A stretch of DNA of 64,000 bases from Bromus sterilis (Eukaryota; Streptophyta; Magnoliopsida; Poales; Poaceae), in contig OX465600.1 of the NCBI GenBank assembly GCA_950022295.1, positions 202,211,782-202,275,781 on the forward strand, given 5' to 3'. The position numbers and the translations under genes were made by a program. This document shows, in pieces, positions 22,685 through 35,675 of this stretch. Position 1 is the stretch's first letter. Each line of letters begins with the position of its first letter. The notes beneath the pieces are model-generated. The model worked only from the letters and a program-made list of their open reading frames with translations. It was not told where the DNA came from and made no database searches.

Positions 22685-25600
22685 ATGCCAAGAGCGAACA
22701 TGCCGCCGCCGGAGAACCCTATCCTTGGGGAGGCTGTAGCCGCAGTGGCTCATGGCACAGCTGCGATCCTTCAGATGCTGCAGAACCAGGGTGCTCAGAG
22801 GAATGATCGACCACAGTACACCATACTGCAGCAGTTCCTTGCGATCAGCCCCCCCAGGTTCTTCGAGGCTCGAGACCCGTTGCAGGCGGATGACTGGATC
22901 GCAGAGATCAAGAAGCACTTCAATGCCAACACCGTCAGACCCGTCGACTACGTCACCTTCGCCTCCTTCCAGCTTCAGGGTGCCGCAGGCAGTTGGTTCT
23001 CGACGTACAAGGCCAACAAGGGTGATGCAGAGATCACGTGGGAGGACTTCGTCAGAGATTTCAGAGCTGCTCATATTCCCAGTGGACTGATCGAGAGCAA
23101 GCGCGAGGAGTTCTTAGCTCTGAGGCAGGGGGACAGGTCTGTGCAGGAGTATAACCTGGCCTTCGTCAGGCTCGCCAGGTACGCTCCAGAGGAGGTCTCG
23201 TCAGAGGCCAAGCGCATTGCCAGGTTCCGCGGTGGTCTTGCCCCGGACATCAAGTATGCGCTCACCTTGTCCACGCCAAGCCTGTTCTCAGAGTTCGTCG
23301 ACCAGGCTATCAGACAGGAGTCAGCTGAGGCAGAGCGTTCCGCAGAGAAGAGGAAGCAGAGAGAGCACAGTTCAGCAGTGATGGTCCACAAGAAGGCCAA
23401 GTCCTGGGTTTCAGAGCCACAGCCTCAGCCGCAGCGCCAGCAGTTCCAGCAGAGGGGGGCAGTTGTCCGCACTTTTTCCCGCCCTCCCGTCCTAGTGCAG
23501 CACGGACCTCGCTCTACTCCACCCCACGCGAGGCCGCCTGCTCCACAGGGCCAGCCCAGGCCAGAGATCACGTGCTTCAAGTGTGGCAAGACGGGCCACA
23601 AGTCTCCGCAGTGCACCGACCCTCGTTACGCCAGGCTGCCGCCGCCCCCACCTCGCTCTACACCTAACAACGCGATGGTGCGGGCCCAGCCACGAGCGCT
23701 CAGGGTGAACAACGTGACTGTGGCAGAGGCTCAGCAGTCGTCCAAGATTGTGCTTGGTAGGTTACTTGTGTGTTCAGTTCCAGCGACAGTTTTGTTTGAT
23801 TCCGGAGCTTCCCATTCCTTCATATCCAAGTCCTTTGCTCAGAGATTTGACTTTCAGTCAGAGGTGATGCCTTCACCTTTGGCCATTTCTTCCCCGGGTT
23901 CCAAGATGACCTCAGCTGTTAGAGTTCCTGATGTTCAGATTCAGATTCAAGGTCTTCTTTTCTCAGCATCCTTGATCTTGCTTCCAAGTTCAGACATTGA
24001 TGTCATTTTGGGCATGGATTGGCTTGTCAAGTACAAGGCCAAAATTGATTGCCCGTCCAAGACCGTGTTGCTGGCGCACGATTCAGGCGCAGAGATTTGG
24101 TACAGTTGTGGCTCGACAGTGGGATCAGCACAGTTGTACGCTCTGAACGCTGGAGTTGCTCCATTGATCGAGGAGGTCAGAGTGGTTCGAGAGTTTCCAG
24201 ATGTCTTCCCAGAGGAGTTGCCAGGTATTCCACCCGTCCGTGCTATTGAGTTCGTGATCGAGCTAGAACCTGGTACACAGCCGATATCTCGGCAGCCTTA
24301 CAAGATGTGTCCGGAAGAGCTGATTGAGTTGAAAGAGCAGTTGGTGAAGCTTGAGAAGGATGGGCTCATTCGTCCGAGCACTTCTCCTTGGGGTGCCCCG
24401 TGTCTTTTTGTGAAGAAGAAAGATGGTACTAGCCGTTTGGTTCAAGACTACCGTGGTATCAACAAGAAGACGATCAAAAACAAATACCCTTTGCCCAACA
24501 TCAATGACCTATTTGAGCAGTTGCACGGAGCAAAGGTGTTTTCAAAGCTTCATCTAAAGATGGGGTACCACCAGATTCGTGTCCGTGAGGAGGACATTCC
24601 CAAGACAGCCTTCCGCACTCGTTATGGACTGTACGAGTTTACGGTCATGACGTTTGGCTTTTCAAATGCTCCTCCGACGTTCATGAGGGCCATGAACTAT
24701 CTGTTCCAAGAATGGCTAGATGTGTTCGTACTCCTCTACCTCGACGACATCCTTGTCTTTTCCAAGTCAGAGGCTGAGCATGAGGAGCATCTCAGATTGG
24801 TGTTGCAGAAGTTGAGAGATCACCAGTTTTATGCCAAGTTCTCCAAGTGTGAATTCTGGATGAATAAGGTGAACTTTCTTGGCCATGTCATTTCCTTAGA
24901 AGGCATTGCTGTTGACCCAGACAGAGTCCGGACAATTCAAGATTGGACTCCGCCAAAAAATGTCAAGCAGTTGAGGAGCTTTCTCGGCCTTGCCAGCTAT
25001 TACAGGAAGTTTGTCGAGAATTTCTCCAAGATAGCAAAGCCGATGACCGAACTGTTGTGCAAGGGTAAGAAGTACTCTTGGTCACAGGCTTGCCAGGCAG
25101 CTTTTGATGAGTTGAAGATAAGGCTGACCACAGCTCCGATCCTTACGCCGCCAGATGAGTCACAGACGTTTCAAGTGTTCTGTGACGCCTCGTTGAATGG
25201 TCTTGGCGGAGTGTTGATGCAGGGAAAGAATATTGTGGCTTACACCTCCAGACAGTTGAAGTAGGCTGAGAGGAATTATCCGACCCACGATCTTGAGCTG
25301 GCTGCAGTGATTCATGCGTTGGTTACTTGGCGACACCTCCTCCTAGGGAGGAAGGTTGATGTGTTCACCGATCACAAAAGCTTAAAGTACTTGTTCACGC
25401 AGCCTAACCTGAACTTGAGGCAAAGGAGGTGGCTCGAGACTATTACTGAGTACTCCGTGGATATTCAGTATACGCCTGGCAAGGCGAATGTCATAGCCGA
25501 TGTGTTGAGCCGCAAGGGTAATTGCAACAGTGTCCAGGTGCAGAAGATACACCCTAATTTGTGTGAGGCATTTCGAAGACTCAATCTTGAGCTAGTTCCA

Positions 25601-27070
25601 GCAGGCTATCTAGCCAACCTTGTGGTAGAGCCCACTATTCGTGAGAAGATTCGTGAAGCTCAGTCTGGTAGCTTGATGATTCAGAAAGTCAAGCAGGGTG
25701 TTGTCGCCTCAGTTCCGAAGTACGGTTGCTTTTCAGTGCATAATGACGGCACCGTGATGTTCGAGGAGAGAGTTGTTGTTCCCAAAGAAGGAGGTCTCAG
25801 AGAGGTCATCTTGAGAGAAGCCCATGACTCAAAGCTGTCTATCCACCCTGGTAGCACCAAGATGTATCAGGACCTCAAGCAGAGCTTTTGGTGGACTCGT
25901 ATGAAGCGGGATGTTGCCCGTTTTGTCTCCCAGTGTGATGTGTGCAGGAGAGTGAAAGCACAGCATCAGAGACCTGCAGGGCTACTTCAGCCAATTGAAA
26001 TTCCGGAGTGGAAATGGGACCACATTGAGATGGATTTCATCACAGGTTTTCCTCTGTCGCAGAAGAAGAACAATGCCATCTTTGTTGTCATTGACAATCT
26101 CTCCAAAGTTGCCCACTTCTTCCCAGTGAAAGACTCCATTTCTGCAGCTCAGTTGGCGGATTTGTACACCGCAAGAGTTGTGTCCTTGCATGGCGTCCCC
26201 AAGAAGATCAGTTCTGATCGAGGCAGTCTTTTCACCTCCAAGTTCTGGCAGGCCTTTCAAAAGGCGATTGGTACGACAGTGTTGTTCAGTACCGCTTATC
26301 ACCCTCAGACCAGTGGGCAGGTTGAGCGTGTGAATCAGATTCTTGAGGACATGTTGAGGGCATGTGTCATCTCGTTTGGCATGAAGTGGGAAGAATGCTT
26401 GCCGTATGCTGAGTTCTCTTACAACAACAGCTATCAAGCAAGTCTGCAGGCAGCGCCGTTTGAAGTCTTGTATGGTCGCAAGTGCAGAACACCTTTGAAC
26501 TGGTCCGAGACAGGCGAGAGGCAGCTGTTCGGTCCAGATGTGATCCAAGAGGCAGAGGACAGAGTGAAGATTGTCCGGGAGAACCTAAAGGCAGCACAGT
26601 CTAGGCAGAAGGCCTATTATGACAAGAAGCACCGTGGTGTTGACTTCAAAGTTGGTGACTTCGCATACCTCAAAGTGTCTCCACTTCGGGGCACTCACCG
26701 CTTTGGGATCAAAGGCAAGTTGGCTCCCAGGTTCGTTGGTCCGTTCCGCATCCTCGAGACTCGGGGACCTCTTGCGTTCCGCCTCGAGCTTCCAGACAGC
26801 TTGGCTATGGTGCATGATGTGTTCCACCTATCTCAGTTGAAGAAGTGTTTCAAGCAGCCAGAGCAGGCAGATTTGGGCGAGATCCAGCTCAGTGCGGATC
26901 TTTCGTACGCAGAGCGTCCAGTACGTGTTCTTGACTCGTCCAAGCGTATGACTCGCACCAAGAACGTCAAGTTCCTCAAAGTGCAGTGGGCACATCACTC
27001 GGAGAAGGAAGCAACGTGGGAGCGTGAAGATCATCTCCGTTCTGAGTATCCCGAGCTTTTTCTTGGTTAG
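22685..27070 (+). pseudogene. gag-pol polyprotein of the young gypsy element, disabled
   Basis: One reading frame runs from ATG 22685 to TAG 27068-27070, interrupted by an in-frame TAG at 25262-25264. Domains by codon number: capsid-like gag about 40-230; CCHC zinc knuckle (CFKCGKTGHKSPQC) about 296-309; aspartic protease with DSGAS about 372; reverse transcriptase about 530-720 with YLDD near 684; RNase H from about 815 (FCDAS) past the stop; integrase with HHCC finger and DDE core at about 26030-26390; and a C-terminal chromodomain at about 26920-27060. The stop falls inside RNase H and would cut off integrase. RT motif A reads LHLKMGYHQ where the family has Asp at the His position, so a catalytic metal ligand is missing. 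The element could move only with enzymes supplied in trans. Confidence 0.95.
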
Positions 27071-27093
27071 ATCTCGGGACGAGACCCTATGTT

Positions 27094-27106
27094 GGTAGGG
27101 GAGAGC
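27094..27106 (+). other. Polypurine tract
   Basis: A purine-rich run ending GTAGGGGAGAGC directly abuts the 3' LTR start at 27107. It primes plus-strand DNA synthesis in LTR retrotransposons. Confidence 0.85.
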
Positions 27107-30100
27107 TGTAACAGCCCACATGTAATAAGCTGCAAACACCATGTAATTTACTTTCTCTGCTGGAGTGGTATTTTCTCATGATGGATGTTGATGACATTTC
27201 ATGTGATGATCTTGAATGACATTGGGATTGGAGCCAATATGGTTGTTGATCAGGGGTGTTCTTTGTGGTGCTTTCGCTTTGATGTTAGAATTGTTCTGAC
27301 CACATAGCTTTCTTCCTCAACCTCAAGTTTGGCATAGCCACCTCATAGGCCTTGGCCATGATTTTCAAGTTGTCACACTCCTTTTACAACATTCAAAAAC
27401 AAGGGCCCTAGTTCAAAGTGCTTTGAATATTAAAAAAGGGCCACATTTTTGTTGTTGCCAAAAATTGGTCAAACCAATTTTGTTAAATCCAGAAAAATGC
27501 AAGGTTTAGAGATTTCAACTCCTTGGGAGTTTGTGCCTTGTCATTTCTTCTTGAAAATTCCCCAAATACCATTTTCATTGGAATTTGGTACTGTTTGGAA
27601 TTTGGGAATTTTTCTCTGCTTGCAAAATTGGTGCAACCATTTTTGTGTGGTCAGGGGTTTTGCAAGAGGTTTTTAAAAATTAGTGGCATGATTTTTAAAA
27701 GTCTCTTCTTTTTCTTTTCTTTTTCTTCTTTCTCTGTTGGGTTTTCTTTTCCAGACAGGGCCTTTACCTTTTCCTTTTCTCTTCTAGCCATCAGGCCCAG
27801 CCCACCTGGGCCATCCCGAGCGAGTCCAGCCCGCGTACACAGCCAGCTCCCCGCGCTTGGACTCTTCTGCCCGCTGACGCGTGGGTCCCTCTTGTCAGTG
27901 GCTGCTTTTCGTCCTCCTCGCCTTTCCCCTTCGCCGTGGACAGACGCGAGGACGGCGAGCAGGGGAGGTGGAGCCCCCTAGCCAGCCCCTCTGCTCCTCC
28001 CCCTTTATAGCTAGGGCTCCCGTGCGATGAACCCTAGCCAGCCCTCTTCCCCCTCTCCCTGCGTCTCCGCCGCCGCCCCCATGAACGTCCTCTGCTGCCG
28101 CGCCGGTGAGCAAAAATTTCGTCGCCGTCATTTGATGCCGTCGACAGTACGCTCGCGTGTGCACTCATGAACCTCGCCGTGTTCCATTTTTTTGTGCGCA
28201 GCAACCCGCTAGGAGGAGTCCGGGCCACCCGCGACGTGGAGCTCCGCCACGGCCCCTTTCTTCTCCGGCGACGTCCTCCTGCTCGACGTGCTTCCGCGCC
28301 TCGGCGTCTTCACCAGCAAGCCCTAGGTGAGCCTTGGGGACTCAGCGTGTCGCCGTAGGAGCACGGGATCGTCTTCTCCGCGTAGTCAGTAGGTTCCTTC
28401 CACGTGTCGCTCGTCGCCGGCCGGTTGCAGTGCACGCCGCGCTCCGGACGCGCCAGTGACGTCCCTGCGCGCGCTCTGGCAAGTGCGAGAGCACGCCTGT
28501 GGCTCGCAAGCGTGCGCCTTTAGCTTGTTTGCATCGCGGGCAACGCAAGTCTGAAGATTTGTGCTTTGTCAGTCCGTCGCCGCCGCGATCTTCAGAGCAA
28601 GATGCCGTCGCCATCGTTCGTCTTGTAGCTAGGTCTGGTGCTCAGCGGCGTGAAGGGAGGTGCCAGGTCCCGGTTGGTCACCGGATCTTGGCCGGAGTCG
28701 CCGCGTAGCCGATGCTAGGTTCGCCGGAAGTCGAGCGCGTGCGTCTGTCCAACTGAAGCAGTTTCAGAGCTCGCCGCCGTGCTGTTTCGTTGAGGAATCC
28801 GGCAAGCAGAGGAGGTTGGAGGTCGCCGTCGTGTGCACAACCATGGAGGAGTGTCCCCTCTTTGTTTTGCCCTGGCTAGCTTGTGCAGGGGTGGCCTGAA
28901 CGTGACGCTGGGGTCGCCTGAAGCCGCCGCCGTCGTCGGGATCGGAGGAGCCCCCCTCTGTTCTTCAGTGTCGCGCCAGTGCAGTTGATTCAGAGAAGAG
29001 CGGGGCGGGCCTGAGTGCTGGGCCGTGGAGAGGAGTGTGGTTGGGCCTGGTCCGCGTGACCACGGCCTTTTTCTTTTTCTCTGTTTTTCCCGAGCTGCGT
29101 AGTGGGCTCGGTTCGCTGGGCCGAGGAGAGAGAGATGGGCCCCGAGCGCCCGAGACTGGCCTATGTGGCCAAGTCCCTCTGTTTTCCTTTTTTTTTAATT
29201 CTTTTTCTTTTCTGTTTTATTTCAAATTTGAATTTGAATTCAAATTCAAATCTGATTTTGACCAACTTGTCAAACAGGGGCATCCCATATATGTTTTTGG
29301 GGTACTTTGAGCTACTGAACAAAGTGGTGATATTCATTTTTGCAATTGGCCCCTCTATTAAATGAAGTTTGGTTAAATTTGCAATAAGCCCCCTGTTTAA
29401 AATCCTGTTTTTCTCAAGTTGGGTCCAAATTCAAAATGGGCCATACCATTTATGGAATTTGGGTATTTTTGTGCAAGGAATTGCATGGTGATGCTGATTT
29501 CATCATCTGAATCTTTTTCAAAATTCATGTGGTGCAATTCTGCACTCAGCCCCCTAAACTTCAGTTGAATTTGCAATTGCCTTTGCAAATTCAAATGGAG
29601 ACATATCATATATGTTTTTGGGGTGCTTTTCTGCAAGGATTTCAGCAGTGATGTTATCATGATGTGTTGTGCAACTTTTGAGGCAAGGTGTGATCACCTG
29701 GTTCAGAAGTTTTCAGATCTGTCTGTTTGCAGCATTTCAACTTCAGTGCATTTGAAATGTTGCTCATCTGATCTTTTCTAGTCTGTTCCAAGTCATCTTT
29801 TTCTTCAAGTCAGCCCCTAACATATTGTCATATGCTATGTGGCTGGCCTCCATCTTCTGTTGCTCCTTCCTGTATGTCAATTTCACCGACACTACTCCGT
29901 CTCCGGAATCATTGTTTTACTTTCATGTTATTTAAATTCTTACAATGCTTTGTTGATCATATCATGTTATTTACACCTAAATCAAGGCTTAGACCAAAGC
30001 CATTACAATGTAAATAAAATGCATATGAAAGTGATGACTTGTCGTCATCACCTTCATCTAAATTTGACTAGACAGGGTCATACCATGTAAATAAAACTTG

Positions 30101-31907
30101 AACATGCCATCCTTGTTTGAGTTTGCTCAGTTGCTTACTTGTGTGTTGTTCCTTGCCGGTATCTTTACGGTAGCACCCGAGACTGACGAGGAGACTTACG
30201 TGGAGCTGTCCGACACCGAGCCCGAGAGTACCGTGGGTGCTGCTTCGACTACCTTACCAGGCAAGGGGGAGATCTGTGTCATTACTTTATAACTTTCTTC
30301 TCATGCCTAGCTGTAGATCTAGAACATTATTGCTTGATCCTATCTACCTTATATGCCATGTTTTAAACCCATACAACCATGATCCCCACATCCCATCAAA
30401 CCATTGTACTGCTAGGTTACCGCTGCTCGGCCATTGCTTAGTATGGATAGAAAACTTGCTGCTTACCCTATGTGTTTATGGTTGGGATACCATGCTTAAA
30501 AGAAGTTGGTTGATATTTATTATTGTTAAATGATGTTAATTTATATTCGACGAAAGGTGGAAGGCTGGACTATTCCCGTCTGGTGTTTTGTTCCATTTGA
30601 GTCACCTAGGACCCGAGTTCCGGGTATTGTGTTTCTTGACGAGCGTGCCTAATCGTGTGTGGGGTTTTATGGGGCCCCCTTGTCTTACCTACCTAGCTTC
30701 GTACAATTCTAGTGGTGGCCCGAGCGGATTTACATTTGCAACTGCGTGTGTGTTGGTAGGTACCCCAACTGTTTTCGAAACAACCCGGGCCAGCGGAGAC
30801 ATGGTTTCTCTCGTTGGTCCACACTTGGCGAGCTAGGGGTCCCCTGAATATTCAGGTGTGACTTACCGACCTTAGCCAGACGGTAGAGACCGATTCGAGA
30901 GCGTGGCTAGCTTTTGAGTTGGGTGTCGACTCACCGGGGGCCACCCGGAGTTGTGCGTTGTTAGATAGAGGGACTGACGTTCCGGAGTTTCAGGCGCTTA
31001 CCTAGCCAAGTGGAAACCGGGCGTACATGCGACGTCTATAATGGACAGTTGGTACACCCCTGCAGGGTAAATCTTTTCGAAAAGCCGTGTCCGCGGTTAT
31101 GGACTACTTGAGACCTACTCCTTGTTCATAGAATAACATCAATGATAATCATACTATAAAAATTTGACAAACCGTGTGCGTGCCTTGGTTGTCTTTCTTC
31201 GTCCAGGGGGACCGAGAGAGAAACGAGGTTGTGTTATGTTTGCGTAAGTAGGTGGATAGCCGACCCATGACACGTTGTCAACGTAAATTCTTGGATCTCA
31301 TCTTTATTCTGATAGAACGAGTAGCCACCATACATGCTAGTACGGCTGCAACCTGTCTATGTCTTTACCTTACCCGTAGCGTTAGTTGTTCCGTAATGAC
31401 ATGTTCTCACCCCCGTTTACATTTCTGTCTTTACCGCTTTGCCTGATCGGCCGCTGCAGTGGACTACTACCTCGACCCCAGCACCGGACGTTACTTCGTG
31501 GAGGTGCCACCGGAGGACGACGACGAGTACGAGTACCTTGACCAGTAGGATCTTATAGTTGGGTTCAGACGTTCCTGTGGGTGGATATTTATGTGTAGCC
31601 CTCTTTAGGGCAATTTGGATCTTGACCGTACTCGGTCCCAACTATGCTTCCGCTTGATGTATTGATGTATTGATGAGATGTACTCATGATGATGTTATAT
31701 TATTAGACAGTGGCGCTGTATGCCCTGTTCTATTTATCTTCTATATGTATTTCCTTTCTTGTAGAGTTATGCTTATATACCTGTTGTCGAGAACCCGGCA
31801 GCGACACGAGTGCGAGTGTCGTGCGCCGGTGGCGTTTGATGCGCTTCTAACTCCGACCGGGCGCGAAAGCGACTAGTTAGAGTTAGTACCGCATCAGGGG
31901 CCTTACC
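27107..31907 (+). repeat. 3' LTR of the young gypsy element
   Basis: It is the same length as the 5' LTR, with about 19 substitutions. Its last base is C instead of A (TTACC against TTACA), so the usual terminal CA is lost. The target duplication GAATC follows at 31908-31912. Confidence 0.97.
28081..31548 (+). CDS. Putative spliced acidic mini-gene inside the 3' LTR
   Basis: This is the second copy of the mini-gene at 18173-21640, offset by exactly 9908 bp: exons 28081-28105, 30174-30260 and 31460-31548. I see no substitution in any of the three proposed exons, and all splice sites are kept. A 3' LTR copy could be transcribed from its own LTR promoter independently of gag-pol. The caveats given for the 5' copy apply. 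Confidence 0.45.
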
Positions 31908-31912
31908 GAATC

Positions 31913-32728
31913 ACTATTGAGGCATTGGTACAAGCTAGCACTTTTAGAAAATTAGTACTCGATATAAACATATTACATCCATCTTACATAACTAATTAGA
32001 TCTAAAGTTTGTTGGAATTTGGTACATAGAGGCGTCATGTATTAAACTTCTTATGCGGTGTCTCTCTTCCTTTTTCTCATGTACGCATGCATCTATCACA
32101 TGACATCAACAAAGATTCTTTGAAATTTGATTTTTTTTTACCAAATCGCAATTCAACTGATGATTTGCTTTCACGTTAGCTTTCTCGCGACGAAATCTTC
32201 GTAACTATATCACATATCAATATGTTTTGACAACTTATTTTAATAGTTGCCAGATTACTATCATTGAGTTATTAGATTATTAGAAACTTAGTTGTCACAT
32301 TAAATTAACTTGATCGACAGGTTGTTCAACGTCAATATATATTTACTAGAGGGTACCCCGCGCGTTGCTGCGGGAATCAATCGCGATATATTTTGATTGT
32401 ATGAAGCATAAATAGTTGAATTAATAATATATATAGTAAAACTAAAAATACTATTTTATATTGAAGTATTTGATTCATGTATTTGAAAATATTTATTTAA
32501 GTATTAGTGACATGATACAATTAAAGAAAAAACACATGGATGTTGGCTTAGCCTGTTGATGTCGTGGCATGTGTGATGAGATAGATTTGTGCATGAGATT
32601 AACTATTAATGAAAATATTTATCTCATTCATATTGTGATGGGTCTTTGATGAGATGTCAAATGCATGTTAAGATAATAAAGGTAGATATTTGCGTGTTAA
32701 GAGAATTAGAACCAACTTCTTAAGAATG
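31913..32728. other. Sequence between the gypsy and Harbinger elements, no gene recognised
   Basis: AT-rich sequence without a coding frame. A motif CCCCGCGCGTTGCTGCGGG at about 32357-32375 belongs to the same class as those near 15335, 60553 and 61350 and may mark an element end. Confidence 0.4.
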
Positions 32729-32982
32729 TAAGCGCATCTCCAGCCGTTCGCCCCCCCCCCCCCAAGGCGATTTTCGGAGCTATTTTAGCGCCGCTTGAGG
32801 GGCGCTCGGGCGGCGATAACGCTTGGGGCGAGTTTCCCCCCAGCCGCGCCCCCAAGGGCGGACCCAAGAAAAACAGCGACGCGCACGCAAGTTCGAATAG
32901 TTTTCTTCCCGCTTCAAAAAACAGCAAAGTTCGGCGACCAACATGCCATGGTTCGGCGATCAAACATGCCACAGGCGGCGTG

Positions 32983-34573
32983 TGATGTCAACGCACGCTT
33001 CTATTCTTGTAGACTATGTTGGGCCTCCAAGCGCAGAGGTTTGTAGGACAGCAGCAATTTCCCTCAAGTGGATGACCTAAGGTTTACCGAACTCAGGGAA
33101 ATAGAGGTGGAAGATGGTCTCTCTCAAGCAACCCTGCAATTAAGATACAAAAAGTCTCTTCTGTCCCCAACACACCTAATACAACTAGGAGTTATATAGG
33201 TGCACTAGTTCGGCGAAGAGATGGTAAAATATGGGTGATATGTGTGATAGAACGAAGTAATATAAATCTGTAATAAAAAATGCAGCAAAGAAACAAGTAA
33301 CAAACGTGAGTGCAAAAGGTGTAACAATGATGGAAACAAGGCCTAGGCTTCATACTTTCACTAGTGGCAACTCCCAACAACATTAACATATTCTAATCAC
33401 ATGATATTTCCCATAAAACATGCAATGGAGACGTACTCAGAGGTCATTCCTTTGTGGTCAAGAGAGGACGAGAATTGTGTAAGGCTACAAAAGCACACCT
33501 CAGAGTTCGTAGTTCTCAATCTATGGATTTCCCAATGTCACCGCGGCCATCCAAAGAGAGTACCACAATCACCACAACATATCTAAAGGATAGTCAAAGA
33601 CAAGCACCAAGAGACTCTCAATCTTCAATCCACACACAAAAGAGGAAAGCACTCATGATAATATTCTTCTAACCCATGTCCAATAGACCGTTGTCACCTT
33701 GGTCTCGGAGATTATACTAGATAAGATCAATTGAGTACATCAATCCAATACATAGAGGAAGGGGAAATATCATGGGATCATCCTAGATTAACATAGCCTA
33801 TGATCACAACAAAGATCACATCATGGGAGAGAGAGAAACCACATAGATCAAGATATAAGCCTTAGCCCCGAGGGGAACTACTCACACATGGACATGGTGA
33901 AAGGGAGAGTTGTTGATGGAGAGGTGCAGCCCGGAGGAGATGAAGGAGACGGCGACGGCGGCGGCCACGGCGGCGGCGGCGCCCACGGCCACGGCCACGG
34001 CCCTTGGGGGCAGCGGCCCTTGGCCCCTTCTTCTTCCTTGGAGATGGTGCTGCTGTGGAGATTGATCTCTCCCTCAAGACAGCTGCCAAGGGGGAGGAAA
34101 TTTCGTGGTGCCCTTCGACCTAGGTTTCCTCTCTTTATATAGACTCTCGGATTCCCGTCATCCAGATTACGTCTTCTGTATTTCGGGGTTTCTGGAAGCG
34201 TCCGAACTCCGATTGGGCCGAATGTCTAAATCCACTAGAAAAAAATTCCCTACAACTTTGTAGTTTTAAGTTTTTCCGTTTGAGGCCGTCTTATAGCGTT
34301 TCGGAGGCGATCTTTAAAACCTGTCTGGTGGGGACAGATTTCGGGAGAGTTAGAGTCCAACTCCTACAAGGCTCCTTTTTGTGATTTTTCCTTTATCCAA
34401 GTAATTCCTACACATAAAGTACAAAAACAAGAACTTGTGCACTCTTGCAACCATTAATAATTTAGTTCCAAAATATGTTATAAAAAGATATGAAAGTGTA
34501 TCAAAAGCATAGCAATATCATACAAAACATGCATGGAGCAAGCAGAAATTATAGATACGTTTGGGACGTATCA
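32983..34573 (-). repeat. 3' LTR of the non-autonomous gypsy element
   Basis: 1591 bp, preceded on the minus strand by the polypurine tract AAGCTTGGGGATG. It contains a GGC-rich stretch (33945-34010) that is longer than in the 5' LTR by in-repeat slippage. Confidence 0.92.
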
Positions 34574-34587
34574 ACATCCCCAAGCTT
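34574..34587 (-). other. Polypurine tract of the non-autonomous gypsy element
   Basis: On the minus strand it reads AAGCTTGGGGATGT and directly abuts the 3' LTR start. Confidence 0.8.
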
Positions 34588-35668
34588 AATTCCTGCTCGT
34601 CCTCGAGTAGGTAAATGATAACAAGCATAATTTCTGTGGTGACATACCACACAAACATAGAAGGACTTTTAAGTAAAGCAATCAAAGCATGCAATTCAAT
34701 TCAAGTCTTAACAAGCAAGAGTCTATATTAGCATTGACACAAGCAACAAAAGAACAAAGGGTGCAAGAGCTCTCGCTGTCCGTGACTCGAATGTCTCCAA
34801 ATGGTGTTTGCGTGCAAGAAAGGGGATAGGGAATACGAGATGAAAAATTATTTTTGTTGAGAACTCAATCTACTAAAGTTTCACACTCGGTCTTCTTTGG
34901 AATCTTATCTTGACTCGTCCCCAGACCACTAGCCAGGTACAAGTCAATTTGATCCACTCTTTTTCGATATTTTGAGCACTCATGCAATGGATGAGCGTAA
35001 GCACGAGAGTTGACACTTTGGATTGCAAAGAGAGAAATATGGTGGAGGAGGAAGACAAAAAGTAAGAGAAAGGCTCACATCAATGAGGACAACCATAGGC
35101 GAGAGAAGGCCATATGATAGATATTATGTGAGGAGTAGGGATTGCCATGCAACGGATGCACATAAGAGCTAAGAAAAGCTCTCCAATGGTACTAGTGGGG
35201 GTGCATCCAACTTGCTTTCTCAAGAAGACCTAGAGCTCATTTGAGAAGGCTCATCCTTGGAATATGCAAGCCAAGTTCTATAGCATGAAGGTCCCCACAT
35301 AGCTATATGCATAATGATCATCTCTATGGAGTACAAGGATATAGAGGGAGTACTAGTGTGGATCTCTCAAAAGGATAGTAGTGTTGGCCCTTTCTCTCTT
35401 TTTATTTCTTTTTCTCTTTTTTCTATTTTTTTGTATTTTTTTGTGGCCTCAATGGCTCTTTATATTTAACTCTCATTTGTCCTCTTTGGGATCTTTTAAT
35501 GTGTCCACTTTGAGATCTTTTCCTCACTTAAGGGCAACACTCTATTTTACAAGAGGGTAAAGGAGATCTTTCACACTTTACAAGGTACTCAAAATCATAA
35601 AGAAGATGTAACTATCATGATGTATGCAATGTATGTCGCTGCCAGTGTAGCAGGAACATGTATGACAT
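34588..35668. other. Non-coding internal region of the gypsy element
   Basis: No coding frame of note. A T-rich stretch (35390-35450) and dispersed simple sequence are present. It continues at 40121 beyond the nested LTR. Confidence 0.6.
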
Positions 35669-35675
35669 GAAGATC

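Larger units (their letters stand above)
17199..31907 (+). mobile_element. Young full-length Ty3/gypsy retrotransposon with chromodomain
   Basis: The element is bounded by twin 4801-bp LTRs (17199-21999 and 27107-31907) and flanked by a 5-bp target duplication GAATC (17194-17198 and 31908-31912). It has a Met-tRNA-type primer-binding site, a gag-pol frame and a polypurine tract. Domain order gag-PR-RT-RNaseH-INT-chromodomain places it among chromoviruses, probably the Tekay/Del lineage. Comparing the two LTRs by eye I count about 19 substitutions and no net length change, roughly 0.4% divergence. At the commonly used 1.3e-8 substitutions per site per year this means about 0.15 million years. 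The gag-pol frame is damaged. Confidence 0.97.

Noticed and set aside
32750..32766. Poly-C run as a functional element
   Set aside because: More likely slippage or an assembly weakness in GC-rich Harbinger end sequence.
33888..34142. Gly/His-rich frames in both gypsy LTRs (also 43626-43841)
   Set aside because: They are translations of a GGC/CAC simple repeat that varies in length between the two LTRs.
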